Source: Hymenobacter gelipurpurascens (GTDB lineage Bacteria; Bacteroidota; Bacteroidia; Cytophagales; Hymenobacteraceae). Taken from it: a DNA stretch of 64,000 nucleotides. The notes below the pieces were generated by a model. It did no database searches, had not been told where the DNA came from, and saw only the letters and a list, made by a program, of their open reading frames with translations. The translations under genes were made by a program, and so were the position numbers. This document shows, piece after piece, positions 24,571 to 31,944 of this stretch. The stretch spans positions 744,001-808,000 of the forward strand of contig NZ_FYEW01000001.1 of the NCBI RefSeq assembly GCF_900187375.1, given 5' to 3'. Position 1 is the first letter of the stretch. The number at the start of each line of letters is the position of its first letter.

Positions 24571-26091
24571 CTAATTCACCCGCCGCATAAAGCCTTTGCG
24601 GGCGACTGGCTGCAGCTCGAACCACTCCCGCATCATGAAGGTGTCGCCGAAGTCAGGCGAGCGACCTAGGATGATCTTCTGCTCTTCCTTGGTGTTGATC
24701 TGCTTCTTGCCCTCTTTGTCCGCTTTGGCCCGCTTGATGGCTTTCAGGTCCTGCTTGATGACGTCGCGCACATCCACTACCTGGCTGCCCACTTTCATCT
24801 TCGTGGTGCGCTGGCCATCAATCAGGCAGCTATCGGAGGTGACCTCGATACGCACCTCGCCGCGGTTGGTGCGGGCCGCGCTGCGGTAGTAGCACTGGGT
24901 TTTTAGGTTCTTGTACGATTCCTTGGTGCCCGTCTCCGGATCCGGCAGGGCAGGAGCACCGCCGCTGAAGCCACTGTAGCCACCCAGCGCTACGGCATGG
25001 CCGCCGACGCCGTCCTGATCGACCAGTACATCCGACTGGGCCACGTTGTAGCGCCTACGCAGGGGCTCTACTGCCTCTACGATGTCGCGTGCGCCGGTCT
25101 TGCTGATGACCGTGATGGCAACAACGGTCCAGCCCTGCCACGCTTTGATCACGCACTTATCCTGGCCAAATCCGGCGGCGTCACAGGTGATACAGCGCCG
25201 GGGCTGGGCTTCAACTACCGGGTAGTTGGTGAACAGATCATTGAGGCGAGTCGGCTCATATAGCGCCAGGCCATCTACCTTGATTTTCCAGTTGCCTTCC
25301 AGCAGCTGGGCTTTCGTCTCCTCATCCTGGGCCATCAGGCCGGCGAGGTATTCGGGGTTTACCGCGAGCAGCTTCTTGTTCTCATAGATGCTGCCCGGAA
25401 TGAAGGTGAGGCTCTTGGGGCTGGTCTGGGCCAATTCCCCAGCGAACAGGTGCGGGGCCTGCTCTACCACTTCTTCGGGCGTATCGCCCCAGATCATGTT
25501 CTCGCCGTCCCGAGTGAAGTAGCGCAGCTTACCGGCCCGCTCCGGAATGGGGAAGCCATCAGCCCCGATCCACCACGCAATAAGCTCCGCTACCCAGCTA
25601 TCCGGATCCGGGTTGCAGCTGCAGCGCACGTAGGGCCGCACGCCGCACATGCTGCGGTTACGGGTGAGCATGTACCAGAACTGCTTCTTGGTGAAGTGGG
25701 TGAGCTCGTCGAAGATGATCAGCGGTATCTGGGTGCCCTGCCAGTCAAACATATTCTTCTCGTGTTGCATGTGGGCAAACGAGACGCGGGCGCCACTGGG
25801 AAACTTCCATTCCAGGTCGCCCTGCCTGGCACCTACCATCGGGTACAGGTCCTTGCTGGTATCCCACAGGCCGCCTTCGTTCGTGACCATGGCGTAGGTG
25901 CGACGGAAGATAACCGCGCCGAAGTCCTTATTGAACCGGTGGCGCGAAGCTTCGATCAGCAGGGCATATGTCTTGCCGCCGCCGGCGCCACCACCGATAA
26001 TGGCGATGTCAGCAGCCGTCGATAGGGCCGCCATCTGGAAGCCTGGCTGCGGTGTAATGATCTTTGTTTCAGCTGCTGATGCAACACTCAT
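24571..26091 (-). CDS. terL: Terminase large subunit
   Basis: 506 aa. ATPase half: Walker A GGGAGGGKT near residue 34-42 and Walker B LIIFDE near 125, with the arginine-rich FRRTY between. Nuclease half (RNase H fold): CDAAGFGQDK near 300, DQDGVGGHA near 355 and the C-terminal SPDFGDTFMMR near 485 supply the three metal-binding acidic residues. Cuts concatemeric phage DNA and pumps it through the portal. All key residues are present, so the enzyme looks intact. ATG 26091. Confidence 0.95.
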   Translation of the reverse strand: MSVASAAETKIITPQPGFQMAALSTAADIAIIGGGAGGGKTYALLIEASRHRFNKDFGAVIFRRTYAMVTNEGGLWDTSKDLYPMVGARQGDLEWKFPSGARVSFAHMQHEKNMFDWQGTQIPLIIFDELTHFTKKQFWYMLTRNRSMCGVRPYVRCSCNPDPDSWVAELIAWWIGADGFPIPERAGKLRYFTRDGENMIWGDTPEEVVEQAPHLFAGELAQTSPKSLTFIPGSIYENKKLLAVNPEYLAGLMAQDEETKAQLLEGNWKIKVDGLALYEPTRLNDLFTNYPVVEAQPRRCITCDAAGFGQDKCVIKAWQGWTVVAITVISKTGARDIVEAVEPLRRRYNVAQSDVLVDQDGVGGHAVALGGYSGFSGGAPALPDPETGTKESYKNLKTQCYYRSAARTNRGEVRIEVTSDSCLIDGQRTTKMKVGSQVVDVRDVIKQDLKAIKRAKADKEGKKQINTKEEQKIILGRSPDFGDTFMMREWFELQPVARKGFMRRVN

Positions 26092-26216
26092 TTGGGTTCC
26101 GGGGTACTATAGACTGATACTAACTCGTTTGATACGCTATGGATACTATCCCACAGAACCCCGATTTGCCAGTTGAAGACTCTACAAACGATCTGTGGAT
26201 GGATGATTTAAGCGCC
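26092..26216. other. Gap between terminase-region genes
   Basis: 125 bases with no minus-strand gene. They contain the 5' part of a possible 48-aa plus-strand ORF (26139-26285). Confidence 0.35.
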
Positions 26217-26285
26217 TTATCCGGGGCGTTCAATCCAGCTATGCTCACCCATGAGTTCTCTCTGCACTTGGGCCTTGGGGAGTAG
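26139..26285 (+). CDS. Possible small plus-strand ORF (48 aa)
   Basis: ATG 26139 to TAG 26285. The product begins MDTIPQNPDLPVEDSTNDLW and is acidic with protein-like composition. Its second half is antisense to the 121-aa gene. No convincing promoter. Could be a real small gene or chance. Confidence 0.25.
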   Translation: MDTIPQNPDLPVEDSTNDLWMDDLSALSGAFNPAMLTHEFSLHLGLGE

Positions 26286-26582
26286 CTTCCTTCTCCAGCC
26301 ATTCCAGCCAGGGGAGAGCATTTCCCGGACGTGGCGAGAACACCAGGGGCCTAGGCCTTCACCACCATTGCGACGGTCCCCGTAGGCGGGGAATAGCCAC
26401 TGATCGTACTGCTCGAAGAAGCGTTTGTGCACGAGGGCTTCTCGCTCGTTCAGCCAGTCTGATGCCTCCTGAGCATCCTGTGCCACCTGGCACTTCGCCT
26501 CGGCATAGCATGCGGCTATTTCATCCTGCACTGCCCAGTGAGCTGCAGTGGCCAGGTCGTCTATGAGGCTAGTCGCGTCCAT
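26217..26582 (-). CDS. Prophage hypothetical protein between terminase subunits (121 aa)
   Basis: ATG 26582, overlapping the small terminase stop by 14 bases. N-terminal helices rich in Ala, Asp and Cys (HWAVQDEIAACYAEAKCQVA), C-terminal part rich in Trp and Arg (SPGWNGWRRKLLPK). No motif. Tight coupling with terS suggests a packaging accessory role. Confidence 0.5.
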   Translation of the reverse strand: MDATSLIDDLATAAHWAVQDEIAACYAEAKCQVAQDAQEASDWLNEREALVHKRFFEQYDQWLFPAYGDRRNGGEGLGPWCSRHVREMLSPGWNGWRRKLLPKAQVQRELMGEHSWIERPG

Positions 26583-27336
26583 TGTCGGGCATCATGATGT
26601 TGGAACCGGGCATATCGTTGCCGTTGGTGGTATGGTCCACCTTGACGGGTGCGTAAGCTCCGAGCAGCTTCAGAATCTTATCAGTCGCATCCTTGGCATC
26701 ATGCAGCTCCACTGCCCAGCCGCTGCGCGTAGGCTTATAGCTCTTGATAGCACCCAGCTGGTGTAGCTCCTTGGCCTTCTGCAGATCGACGTGGGCAACT
26801 TTGCGCATGACCGTCTTGCCGTGGGATAGCTCCTTGGCATCTGGGTCTTTCTGCATGATGATCTCATACCGCAACAGCCGGCGACGAAGTCCCACCAACT
26901 TGCTGCGGTGCATCTTCATCTCTTTCTTGCTGTAGCCGGCCCGACGGGCGTACTCGTCTTCAAATTCAATCTCCTGCTCTACCTCTTCATAGAGTTCAGA
27001 GATAGGACGCATGATGCGAGGCGTATGCGGCTCCTCCTCGAAGCGAAGTAGGTCGCTCATGCTTACCCGGGCCCAGCCTGCCATGCGAGCTGCAGCCTCT
27101 TCGGGACTCATATGCAGCTTGGCTGCTTCTTCCAGTACCGCTGCCTTTATTCGCTCATCAGCCAGCATGTTAGTGGCTTGCTGCTTGGCGGTAGCTTCGC
27201 TGTAGCCTGCCATACGCGCTGCTGGAGCACCTTTCCAAAGCAACGCATAGAATTGCGCGAACCGGCGCTGATTGTGGCTCAGTGGCTTATCAGAGTGCGC
27301 GGCAGTAGTGGATTCGTCTGGCTGTCCCGTGGCCAT
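26569..27336 (-). CDS. terS: Terminase small subunit-like protein
   Basis: 255 aa from ATG 27336 (MATGQPDESTTAAHSDKPLS). A longer form from 27420 would run through the promoter element and is rejected. Residues 18-70 match the terminase_2 family pattern: NQRRFAQFYALLWKGAPAAR, then AGYSEATAKQQATNMLADE, a helix-turn-helix that recognises the packaging site. A long charged helical region and a C-terminal TerL-contact region follow. Copy D of the promoter element is 37 bases upstream, and a large inverted repeat that may be the packaging site lies beyond it. Confidence 0.8.
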   Translation of the reverse strand: MATGQPDESTTAAHSDKPLSHNQRRFAQFYALLWKGAPAARMAGYSEATAKQQATNMLADERIKAAVLEEAAKLHMSPEEAAARMAGWARVSMSDLLRFEEEPHTPRIMRPISELYEEVEQEIEFEDEYARRAGYSKKEMKMHRSKLVGLRRRLLRYEIIMQKDPDAKELSHGKTVMRKVAHVDLQKAKELHQLGAIKSYKPTRSGWAVELHDAKDATDKILKLLGAYAPVKVDHTTNGNDMPGSNIMMPDNGRD

Positions 27337-27372
27337 GTCGAAAATAAAATCTGGTAAAGAAAGGTAAACCGG

Positions 27373-27404
27373 TATTGTTGTGTAAAGTACACACAAATAT
27401 TCCG
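27373..27404 (-). promoter_or_regulatory. Repeated promoter/operator element, copy D
   Basis: Minus strand CGGAATATTTGTGTG, TACTTTAC, ACAACAATA. Same layout as copies A-C, upstream of terS. Probably the first late promoter. Confidence 0.55.
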
Positions 27405-27448
27405 GAATTAGTGCCTCCATCTGCTGGAGTAGAACTAATTCCGGAATA
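27398..27448. repeat. Large inverted repeat upstream of terS (candidate packaging or control site)
   Basis: Perfect 15-base arms, TATTCCGGAATTAGT and ACTAATTCCGGAATA, enclosing an inner CTCCA...TGGAG stem. Its left arm abuts promoter copy D. No T tract follows, so it is not a standard terminator. The site just upstream of terS is where cos or pac commonly lies. Confidence 0.6.
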
Positions 27449-27457
27449 GATGGGGTG

Positions 27458-27898
27458 CTAGGCGGCCTGGTCTAGCTCGTAGGGCATCTTATCGCCCTTG
27501 GCCTCATTGCAGGGCAAACAGAGCAGCTGCAGATTGCCTAGGTGGTTGCCGCCGCCTCGACCACGGGGAACGATGTGGTCTATCGTGAGGTACAGGCGGC
27601 TGTTGCACTGTTGGCAGTGGTTGCCATCCCGGGCGATGAGTTGCTGCCGGATGGTTTTCCGCTGACTTGGGGTGAGCTTGGGCGTCTCTGCATGGAACAG
27701 GGGCCGTGGTGGGCAGGTGGCGTACTTCTCTTTCTGCCGTTTACGCCGGCGGGCTTTCTTGCCCTTGCTGGGCGGCTTATCCGGCGGGTAGTAGTCTGCT
27801 TGGATGCGGGCCGGCGTCTTGCCATAGGAGCCTGCTTTGAAGTACTGGACCTCTCCGGTTTCGGGGTCTCGGTTTTTACCGACGCGTCGCAGCTTCAT
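27458..27898 (-). CDS. HNH endonuclease
   Basis: 146 aa with a basic N-terminus (KKARRRKRQKEK) and a C-terminal HNH domain at about residues 80-140: DGNHCQQCNSRLYLTIDHIV then NHLGNLQLLCLPCNEAKGD. The two CxxC pairs bind structural zinc and DH...N...H residues form the beta-beta-alpha-metal active site. HNH proteins beside terminase genes are needed for cos cleavage in several siphoviruses, which is the inferred role here. Confidence 0.85.
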   Translation of the reverse strand: MKLRRVGKNRDPETGEVQYFKAGSYGKTPARIQADYYPPDKPPSKGKKARRRKRQKEKYATCPPRPLFHAETPKLTPSQRKTIRQQLIARDGNHCQQCNSRLYLTIDHIVPRGRGGGNHLGNLQLLCLPCNEAKGDKMPYELDQAA

Positions 27899-27901
27899 GG
27901 C

Positions 27902-28390
27902 TTAAGCGCTGGCTGGAAACTGATCAACCACCTCATCAGGCACTTGCCAGAGGCTTAGGGAACCACGGCAAGGGATAGGCGGCATGATGGTGACAACATC
28001 GGACAGCTTCCAGGCGAATCGACCTTCGCAGTAATCACCGGCGGCTATTTCCATCTGTGATAGGTCACCTTTCGCCACTACTACTTCCCCGGCTTTGGTT
28101 GTAAGGCCTACGATAGAATCCTTGCCGATTATGTTGAAGCAGTCATCAACGTTGCAGGTTCCCAGTATAGCACCACGAGGGAGAGAATCGAAGGTCAAGC
28201 CATGCTTGGCTAGCGCTTCACGGATGTAGCTATTATTCTCACACACATGGCGGGCCCAATAGGGCTTACCAACGCTGGCATGGATAGCCAAGTGGCCACG
28301 GTGCTTGGTAGACCACGATCGGGTTTCGAACTGCTTGTAGCCCAGCTGAATCAATGTCGCGTAGGGCTGAATTAAGGATAGTGCTTTCAT
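27902..28390 (-). CDS. ASCH-domain protein
   Basis: 162 aa. Starts with the ASCH signature MKALSLIQPYATLIQLGYKQ then FETRSWSTKHRGHLAIHAS, with the GxKxxETRSW and RG-x-L-x-IHAS elements in place. ASCH folds resemble PUA and bind or cleave RNA or modified nucleosides. Overlaps the VRR-NUC stop by 4 bases (ATGA). In phages the role is unknown; mRNA or modified base processing is possible. Confidence 0.8.
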   Translation of the reverse strand: MKALSLIQPYATLIQLGYKQFETRSWSTKHRGHLAIHASVGKPYWARHVCENNSYIREALAKHGLTFDSLPRGAILGTCNVDDCFNIIGKDSIVGLTTKAGEVVVAKGDLSQMEIAAGDYCEGRFAWKLSDVVTIMPPIPCRGSLSLWQVPDEVVDQFPASA

Positions 28391-28854
28391 TTTACTGTCG
28401 TGCTTTTAGTAATAGACTGCTTCCATTCATTGAACTCCCGTCTGACCTGCTCCAGGCTGCGGCCCTCGCAAGCAAAGCCACCAGCGGCCCGGACTTGCTC
28501 CAGAAACTCGCGCTGCTTTGGCTTGAGGGTATCGGTGCCATATTTCACTTCGACCGCGACGAAGTGCCCCGTAGGGCGATAGAAACCTAGCGTGTCGGAT
28601 AGGCCTACCTTGCTGCTGCCTTTGCGAAAGGCCCCGATTTGCGGGTCGTAGAGAGCCGCATTGTTGTGACGCCAGATATAGCAGCCCTCGTAGGTGAGCA
28701 GGTCGCGGATGGCCGTGGTGAGGTCGTTGGTGGCCTGTGTGTTGCGGGTTCGCTTGGGCTTGGGGGCATCCGGATCCGGTGGGGCTCTGGAAGTTGGCTT
28801 GGTGCTGCCAATGATGCGGGCCATCAAGTGCGGAGGTAGGACAGTTTTAGCCAT
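28387..28854 (-). CDS. VRR-NUC domain nuclease
   Basis: 155 aa. The core at residues 45-130 shows VRR-NUC features: GCYIWRHNNAALYD, SSKVGLSDTLGFYRPTGHFV, AVEVKYGTDTLKPKQREFLE. D, E-x-K and Q form the PD-(D/E)xK-type catalytic set. Such stand-alone phage proteins act as Holliday-junction or branched-DNA nucleases, which would serve replication/packaging. Starts at ATG 28854, sharing one base with the previous stop. Confidence 0.85.
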   Translation of the reverse strand: MAKTVLPPHLMARIIGSTKPTSRAPPDPDAPKPKRTRNTQATNDLTTAIRDLLTYEGCYIWRHNNAALYDPQIGAFRKGSSKVGLSDTLGFYRPTGHFVAVEVKYGTDTLKPKQREFLEQVRAAGGFACEGRSLEQVRREFNEWKQSITKSTTVK

Positions 28855-29240
28855 CAGGAAGAGAAGCCGTAATCCGCTGCCGCCTGGTTGTGTCCGTTGG
28901 CATCGGGCTGGCCATAGGGCACTGTGGGCTCTTGAACTTCCCAGCCATGGGTGATAGGGTGGAGCTTGTAGAGTGCGTATTGAATCAGGGACGCCACTTC
29001 AACCACCTTTTCACTTTCTATACCCTGTAGCTTTTCCAGGCTTGCCTGCAACAGCAACTCTACCTCCGTAATGCCTTCTGGAGTAATTCCGGCCGGCGGC
29101 ATCGGCTGCACATCACAGATGGGCGTCACCAGCTGCCAGCGGTGGCCTAGGAGCTCCAGAAATTTCAGGGCTAAGGCATCGGAGCTAAAGCGCTTGTCTG
29201 TGATGCGGCCTTCGCTGTGTTGATATTGGTAGGATTTCAT
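28854..29240 (-). CDS. Early prophage hypothetical protein (128 aa)
   Basis: ATG 29240, one base past the end of the previous gene (stop at 29242). Begins MKSYQYQHSEGRITDKRFSS. Mostly helical, no membrane segment, no known motif. Part of the compact replication operon. Confidence 0.5.
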   Translation of the reverse strand: MKSYQYQHSEGRITDKRFSSDALALKFLELLGHRWQLVTPICDVQPMPPAGITPEGITEVELLLQASLEKLQGIESEKVVEVASLIQYALYKLHPITHGWEVQEPTVPYGQPDANGHNQAAADYGFSS

Positions 29241-29241
29241 T

Positions 29242-29682
29242 TTACTCGCTTTTCTTAGGGACAGGACGCAGCATATTCGCTGCTTCCTCAATCATCAAAT
29301 ACCATTCATCCGATCGGCTACTCTCCAGAGTTAAAGCGCGGTCTAGAATAGCCAAAGCATCCTGGGTGCTAGCCTCAGTATAAGGTTGCAGCACATCATC
29401 CAGACGTGAACCGATGCGACAACCGTTGATTGCGTTCTGCTCATCATGTGGGTTCACGCCAGCGTCATCAAGTCGCTGATGAACATATGCCTTGAATTTG
29501 CGCAGGTTGCGCACCTCATCCACTAATTCTGGGATAGCATATGAAGCCAATGTTGTCAACTGCTCATCAGCTATTTGCTTATCGGATGGGCTACCATGGC
29601 TACTGGAAACCTGCCAATCCTCGCATTCTTCCAAGAATCGCGAGAGCTGTTTTTCGTCTAACACGTTACTGAACCTGCTCAT
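29242..29682 (-). CDS. Early prophage hypothetical protein (146 aa)
   Basis: ATG 29682 (MSRFSNVLDEKQLSRFLEE), overlapping the preceding small gene by 17 bases. Acidic helical protein, no recognised domain. Confidence 0.5.
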   Translation of the reverse strand: MSRFSNVLDEKQLSRFLEECEDWQVSSSHGSPSDKQIADEQLTTLASYAIPELVDEVRNLRKFKAYVHQRLDDAGVNPHDEQNAINGCRIGSRLDDVLQPYTEASTQDALAILDRALTLESSRSDEWYLMIEEAANMLRPVPKKSE

Positions 29683-29878
29683 AAGGGAGATAATTAAGTT
29701 TTGATGGGATTTGAATGGTGGTGGTGTCACCGATGGGGCGTCTATCCAGTTCCCGCTTAGCCGCTTCCTGCTCCAGTAGCTCTACCCGGGCGGCATAGAG
29801 CCGATACTCGCGACGGTAGCGGGATAGCTGCCGATCTGTGAGTAAAGGCAGCCGGCGGCTCAGCTGGTCGAGACTCAT
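29666..29878 (-). CDS. Early prophage small basic protein (70 aa)
   Basis: ATG 29878, 4 bases after the loader stop. Arg-rich helix LTDRQLSRYRREYRLYAARV suggests a nucleic-acid or protein-binding coiled coil. Unknown function. Confidence 0.5.
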   Translation of the reverse strand: MSLDQLSRRLPLLTDRQLSRYRREYRLYAARVELLEQEAAKRELDRRPIGDTTTIQIPSKLNYLPYEQVQ

Positions 29879-29882
29879 GGCC

Positions 29883-31004
29883 TTAGCCCCTGCGACTCTC
29901 GCCGTCGAAAGGGATGATGTTACAGAGCTCATACAGCCGATCAGCTACTCGGTCGCCATACAGATCACGCAGAGAGGGCATATCAGTAGGCATGCCCTCA
30001 TAGCGCTCCAGGGGGTTATTGGTGCTTAGGTGAGTACCCCACTGAGGCAACTGGCCTCGCTCATACCGGGAGTACCGGCCCAGCAGAACCTGCGCAAGTG
30101 GAGCCTCTTCATTGCCCCAGCTTTTCACCACCCCAGGTTCGGCTGCCACATCATCAATGCACAGGCTTTGGCCACCCATGCCGCAAAACGTGCGCTGCAG
30201 CTGCTCTGCCTGGTCACCTGCTTTGTAAGCGGCGGCGATGCGTTCTGCCATCACCATGCCGTAGGGGCGATGTGGGTTCTGCTGGTAGCAGGCCATCATA
30301 TAGCTTTTCCCAACGCCAGGAGGACCAGCAATCAGTAGCCCTTTCTTGATGGTGAACGTGTCATCCTGAAACCATTCCTCCCCTAATTGTCGAACCAGAC
30401 CTTCGTGGCCAGCAAAATAGGCAGCACAGAAGGCAAACAACTGCTGTTGACGTTCCAGAGGCAGGGAGAACTTGCGGGGGGGCATGCGCGCAGCGCCTAG
30501 GCGAATACCTTGTTGCACTGCCCACGCCTGCAACTCATCAGGAGTAAAGCGAGGGGTGCTAGCCTTGCCATGCGCTTGTTGGTACTGCACCTGCGCATCG
30601 TGGTAGCGAGAGGCTAAGTTGCCCCAGGCCCGCCGCTGCGCAGCAGCCAGTGCTTCCGTAGCCTCTTCCGCTGTAAGCTCTGTCAGTTCAACTTTCAGTG
30701 GCAGGTACGGAGGTGGCGTAGCCGACGGACGAGGGACAGATTCCCAAGTGTCTCGTTCCTCTACATACAACAGGTCGCAGTTTAGGTGTGCCCAGAGTCG
30801 ATGTTCGCGATAGAGCTTACCGTACTTGACCTTTTTAGCGCGATGCAGGGCCTCTTGCACTTGGCTTGAGGTGAGTTCTACCTCATCAGGTGTTTCAGGT
30901 GGCTGCTCAGGCGACCTTCTGGCGACCATAGGCGGCAGCGGGGAGGTTGGCGACCCGTCCTGCTGCTGCGGGACGGCCTGTGCCAGGAGTGCGTTGAATT
31001 CCAT
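29883..31004 (-). CDS. DnaC-like helicase loader ATPase
   Basis: 373 aa from ATG 31004 (MEFNALLAQAVPQQQ). Earlier starts at 31025 or 31037 would extend the overlap with the upstream gene. C-terminal AAA+ domain: Walker A GPPGVGKSYMM near residue 237, Walker B LCIDDVAAEPG near 293, and a sensor-like segment GTHLSTNNPLERY. N-terminal 150 residues are Pro/Gln-rich and helical. DnaC/DnaI proteins load the replicative helicase. No phage DnaB is seen, so the host helicase is the probable partner. The first 98 bases overlap the DUF1376-like gene in another frame. Confidence 0.8.
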   Translation of the reverse strand: MEFNALLAQAVPQQQDGSPTSPLPPMVARRSPEQPPETPDEVELTSSQVQEALHRAKKVKYGKLYREHRLWAHLNCDLLYVEERDTWESVPRPSATPPPYLPLKVELTELTAEEATEALAAAQRRAWGNLASRYHDAQVQYQQAHGKASTPRFTPDELQAWAVQQGIRLGAARMPPRKFSLPLERQQQLFAFCAAYFAGHEGLVRQLGEEWFQDDTFTIKKGLLIAGPPGVGKSYMMACYQQNPHRPYGMVMAERIAAAYKAGDQAEQLQRTFCGMGGQSLCIDDVAAEPGVVKSWGNEEAPLAQVLLGRYSRYERGQLPQWGTHLSTNNPLERYEGMPTDMPSLRDLYGDRVADRLYELCNIIPFDGESRRG

Positions 31005-31944
31005 TTGATTGGGTTTTGAGGGCATCTGCCAAGGCAACTACCCAGTCTTTTTCATTCCAGCCGCCATCTGCGAAGGCTTTGCTTTCGTCGCCGATAAAGC
31101 CTTTCCAGCTGTGTACCCGCTCCTGGGTGTGGGCCTTGTAGCCTCGGTAGGCTTGGAACTGAGCCTGTAGCAGCGGGCCCTGGCCGGCTTCGAACTGCAC
31201 CCGGCAGAAGCGGGTAAGCCGCATGCGGCCGTCGGCCTGTGCAATGGAGAGCTTGAAGTATTCGGCCATCTGGTCACTGAGCAGTCGGACCTGGCCTGCC
31301 CACTCCGGATCGGGCCGAAATTCTGGCTTGAGCTCGCCGGCCGGCGCCGCGGCCCCAGTGTGCGAAGCCGACGCGAGCGAGCCTTCAACAGGTAACTCTT
31401 CTGTCAGGCGAGGTCCTTCAATTTTTGAGCTTTCAACTTCCAACACACCCACCACGGGGGTAGGGGGTGTTTCTTTTATAGAAGTTGAAATAGAAGATGA
31501 AAAGTGAAGAGCTTTTTCTGGGTTATGGGTTGGCTTTTCATTTGAAAGCCGTGGGTTTTCTACAGAAAGCGGTGGGTTTATTTGGCTTTCGTTTGGGTTC
31601 TTGCGAGGGCGCCCACCCTTGGAGCCGTTAGCGGATTGCTTCTGACGATTAACCCACTGCTTTTCGGCTTCGGCAACCAAGCGAGGGTTGTAGCGAGTAA
31701 GGCCATCGGGGGCCTGGGGAAACTTGCTCAGGATCATTTCCCGACTCTGTTGCCACTCCTCCACACTGAGGCGAGCGAGCCGGCGCATCTTGTCCTCACT
31801 ATTAGGTAGATGGCCGGGTTGCTCACCTTGCCAGGCATTGAATAGCAGCAAACAGTAGGCTCCCACCTCGCGGGCGTCCATCATCTGCACGTCGGGCGAG
31901 CTGAGGAAGTCACCAGTATAGAGTTGGAATGCGGGGGATTTCAT
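30907..31944 (-). CDS. DUF1376-like replication initiation protein
   Basis: 345 aa. N-terminus has the winged-helix DUF1376-type pattern: MKSPAFQLYTGDFLSSPDVQ then MDAREVGAYCLLLFNAW. A variable low-complexity Ser/Thr/Pro region follows around residues 110-190, and the C-terminal domain is like phage replisome organisers. Located just before a DnaC-like loader, the usual initiator-loader pair that would melt the phage origin; an origin may lie in this gene or nearby. Start shares a base with the stop of the PP-loop gene. Confidence 0.7.
   Translation of the reverse strand: MKSPAFQLYTGDFLSSPDVQMMDAREVGAYCLLLFNAWQGEQPGHLPNSEDKMRRLARLSVEEWQQSREMILSKFPQAPDGLTRYNPRLVAEAEKQWVNRQKQSANGSKGGRPRKNPNESQINPPLSVENPRLSNEKPTHNPEKALHFSSSISTSIKETPPTPVVGVLEVESSKIEGPRLTEELPVEGSLASASHTGAAAPAGELKPEFRPDPEWAGQVRLLSDQMAEYFKLSIAQADGRMRLTRFCRVQFEAGQGPLLQAQFQAYRGYKAHTQERVHSWKGFIGDESKAFADGGWNEKDWVVALADALKTQSNGIQRTPGTGRPAAAGRVANLPAAAYGRQKVA

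Noticed and set aside
26120..26302. 60-aa minus-strand ORF
   Set aside because: Starts inside the 121-aa gene in another frame; no supporting signal.
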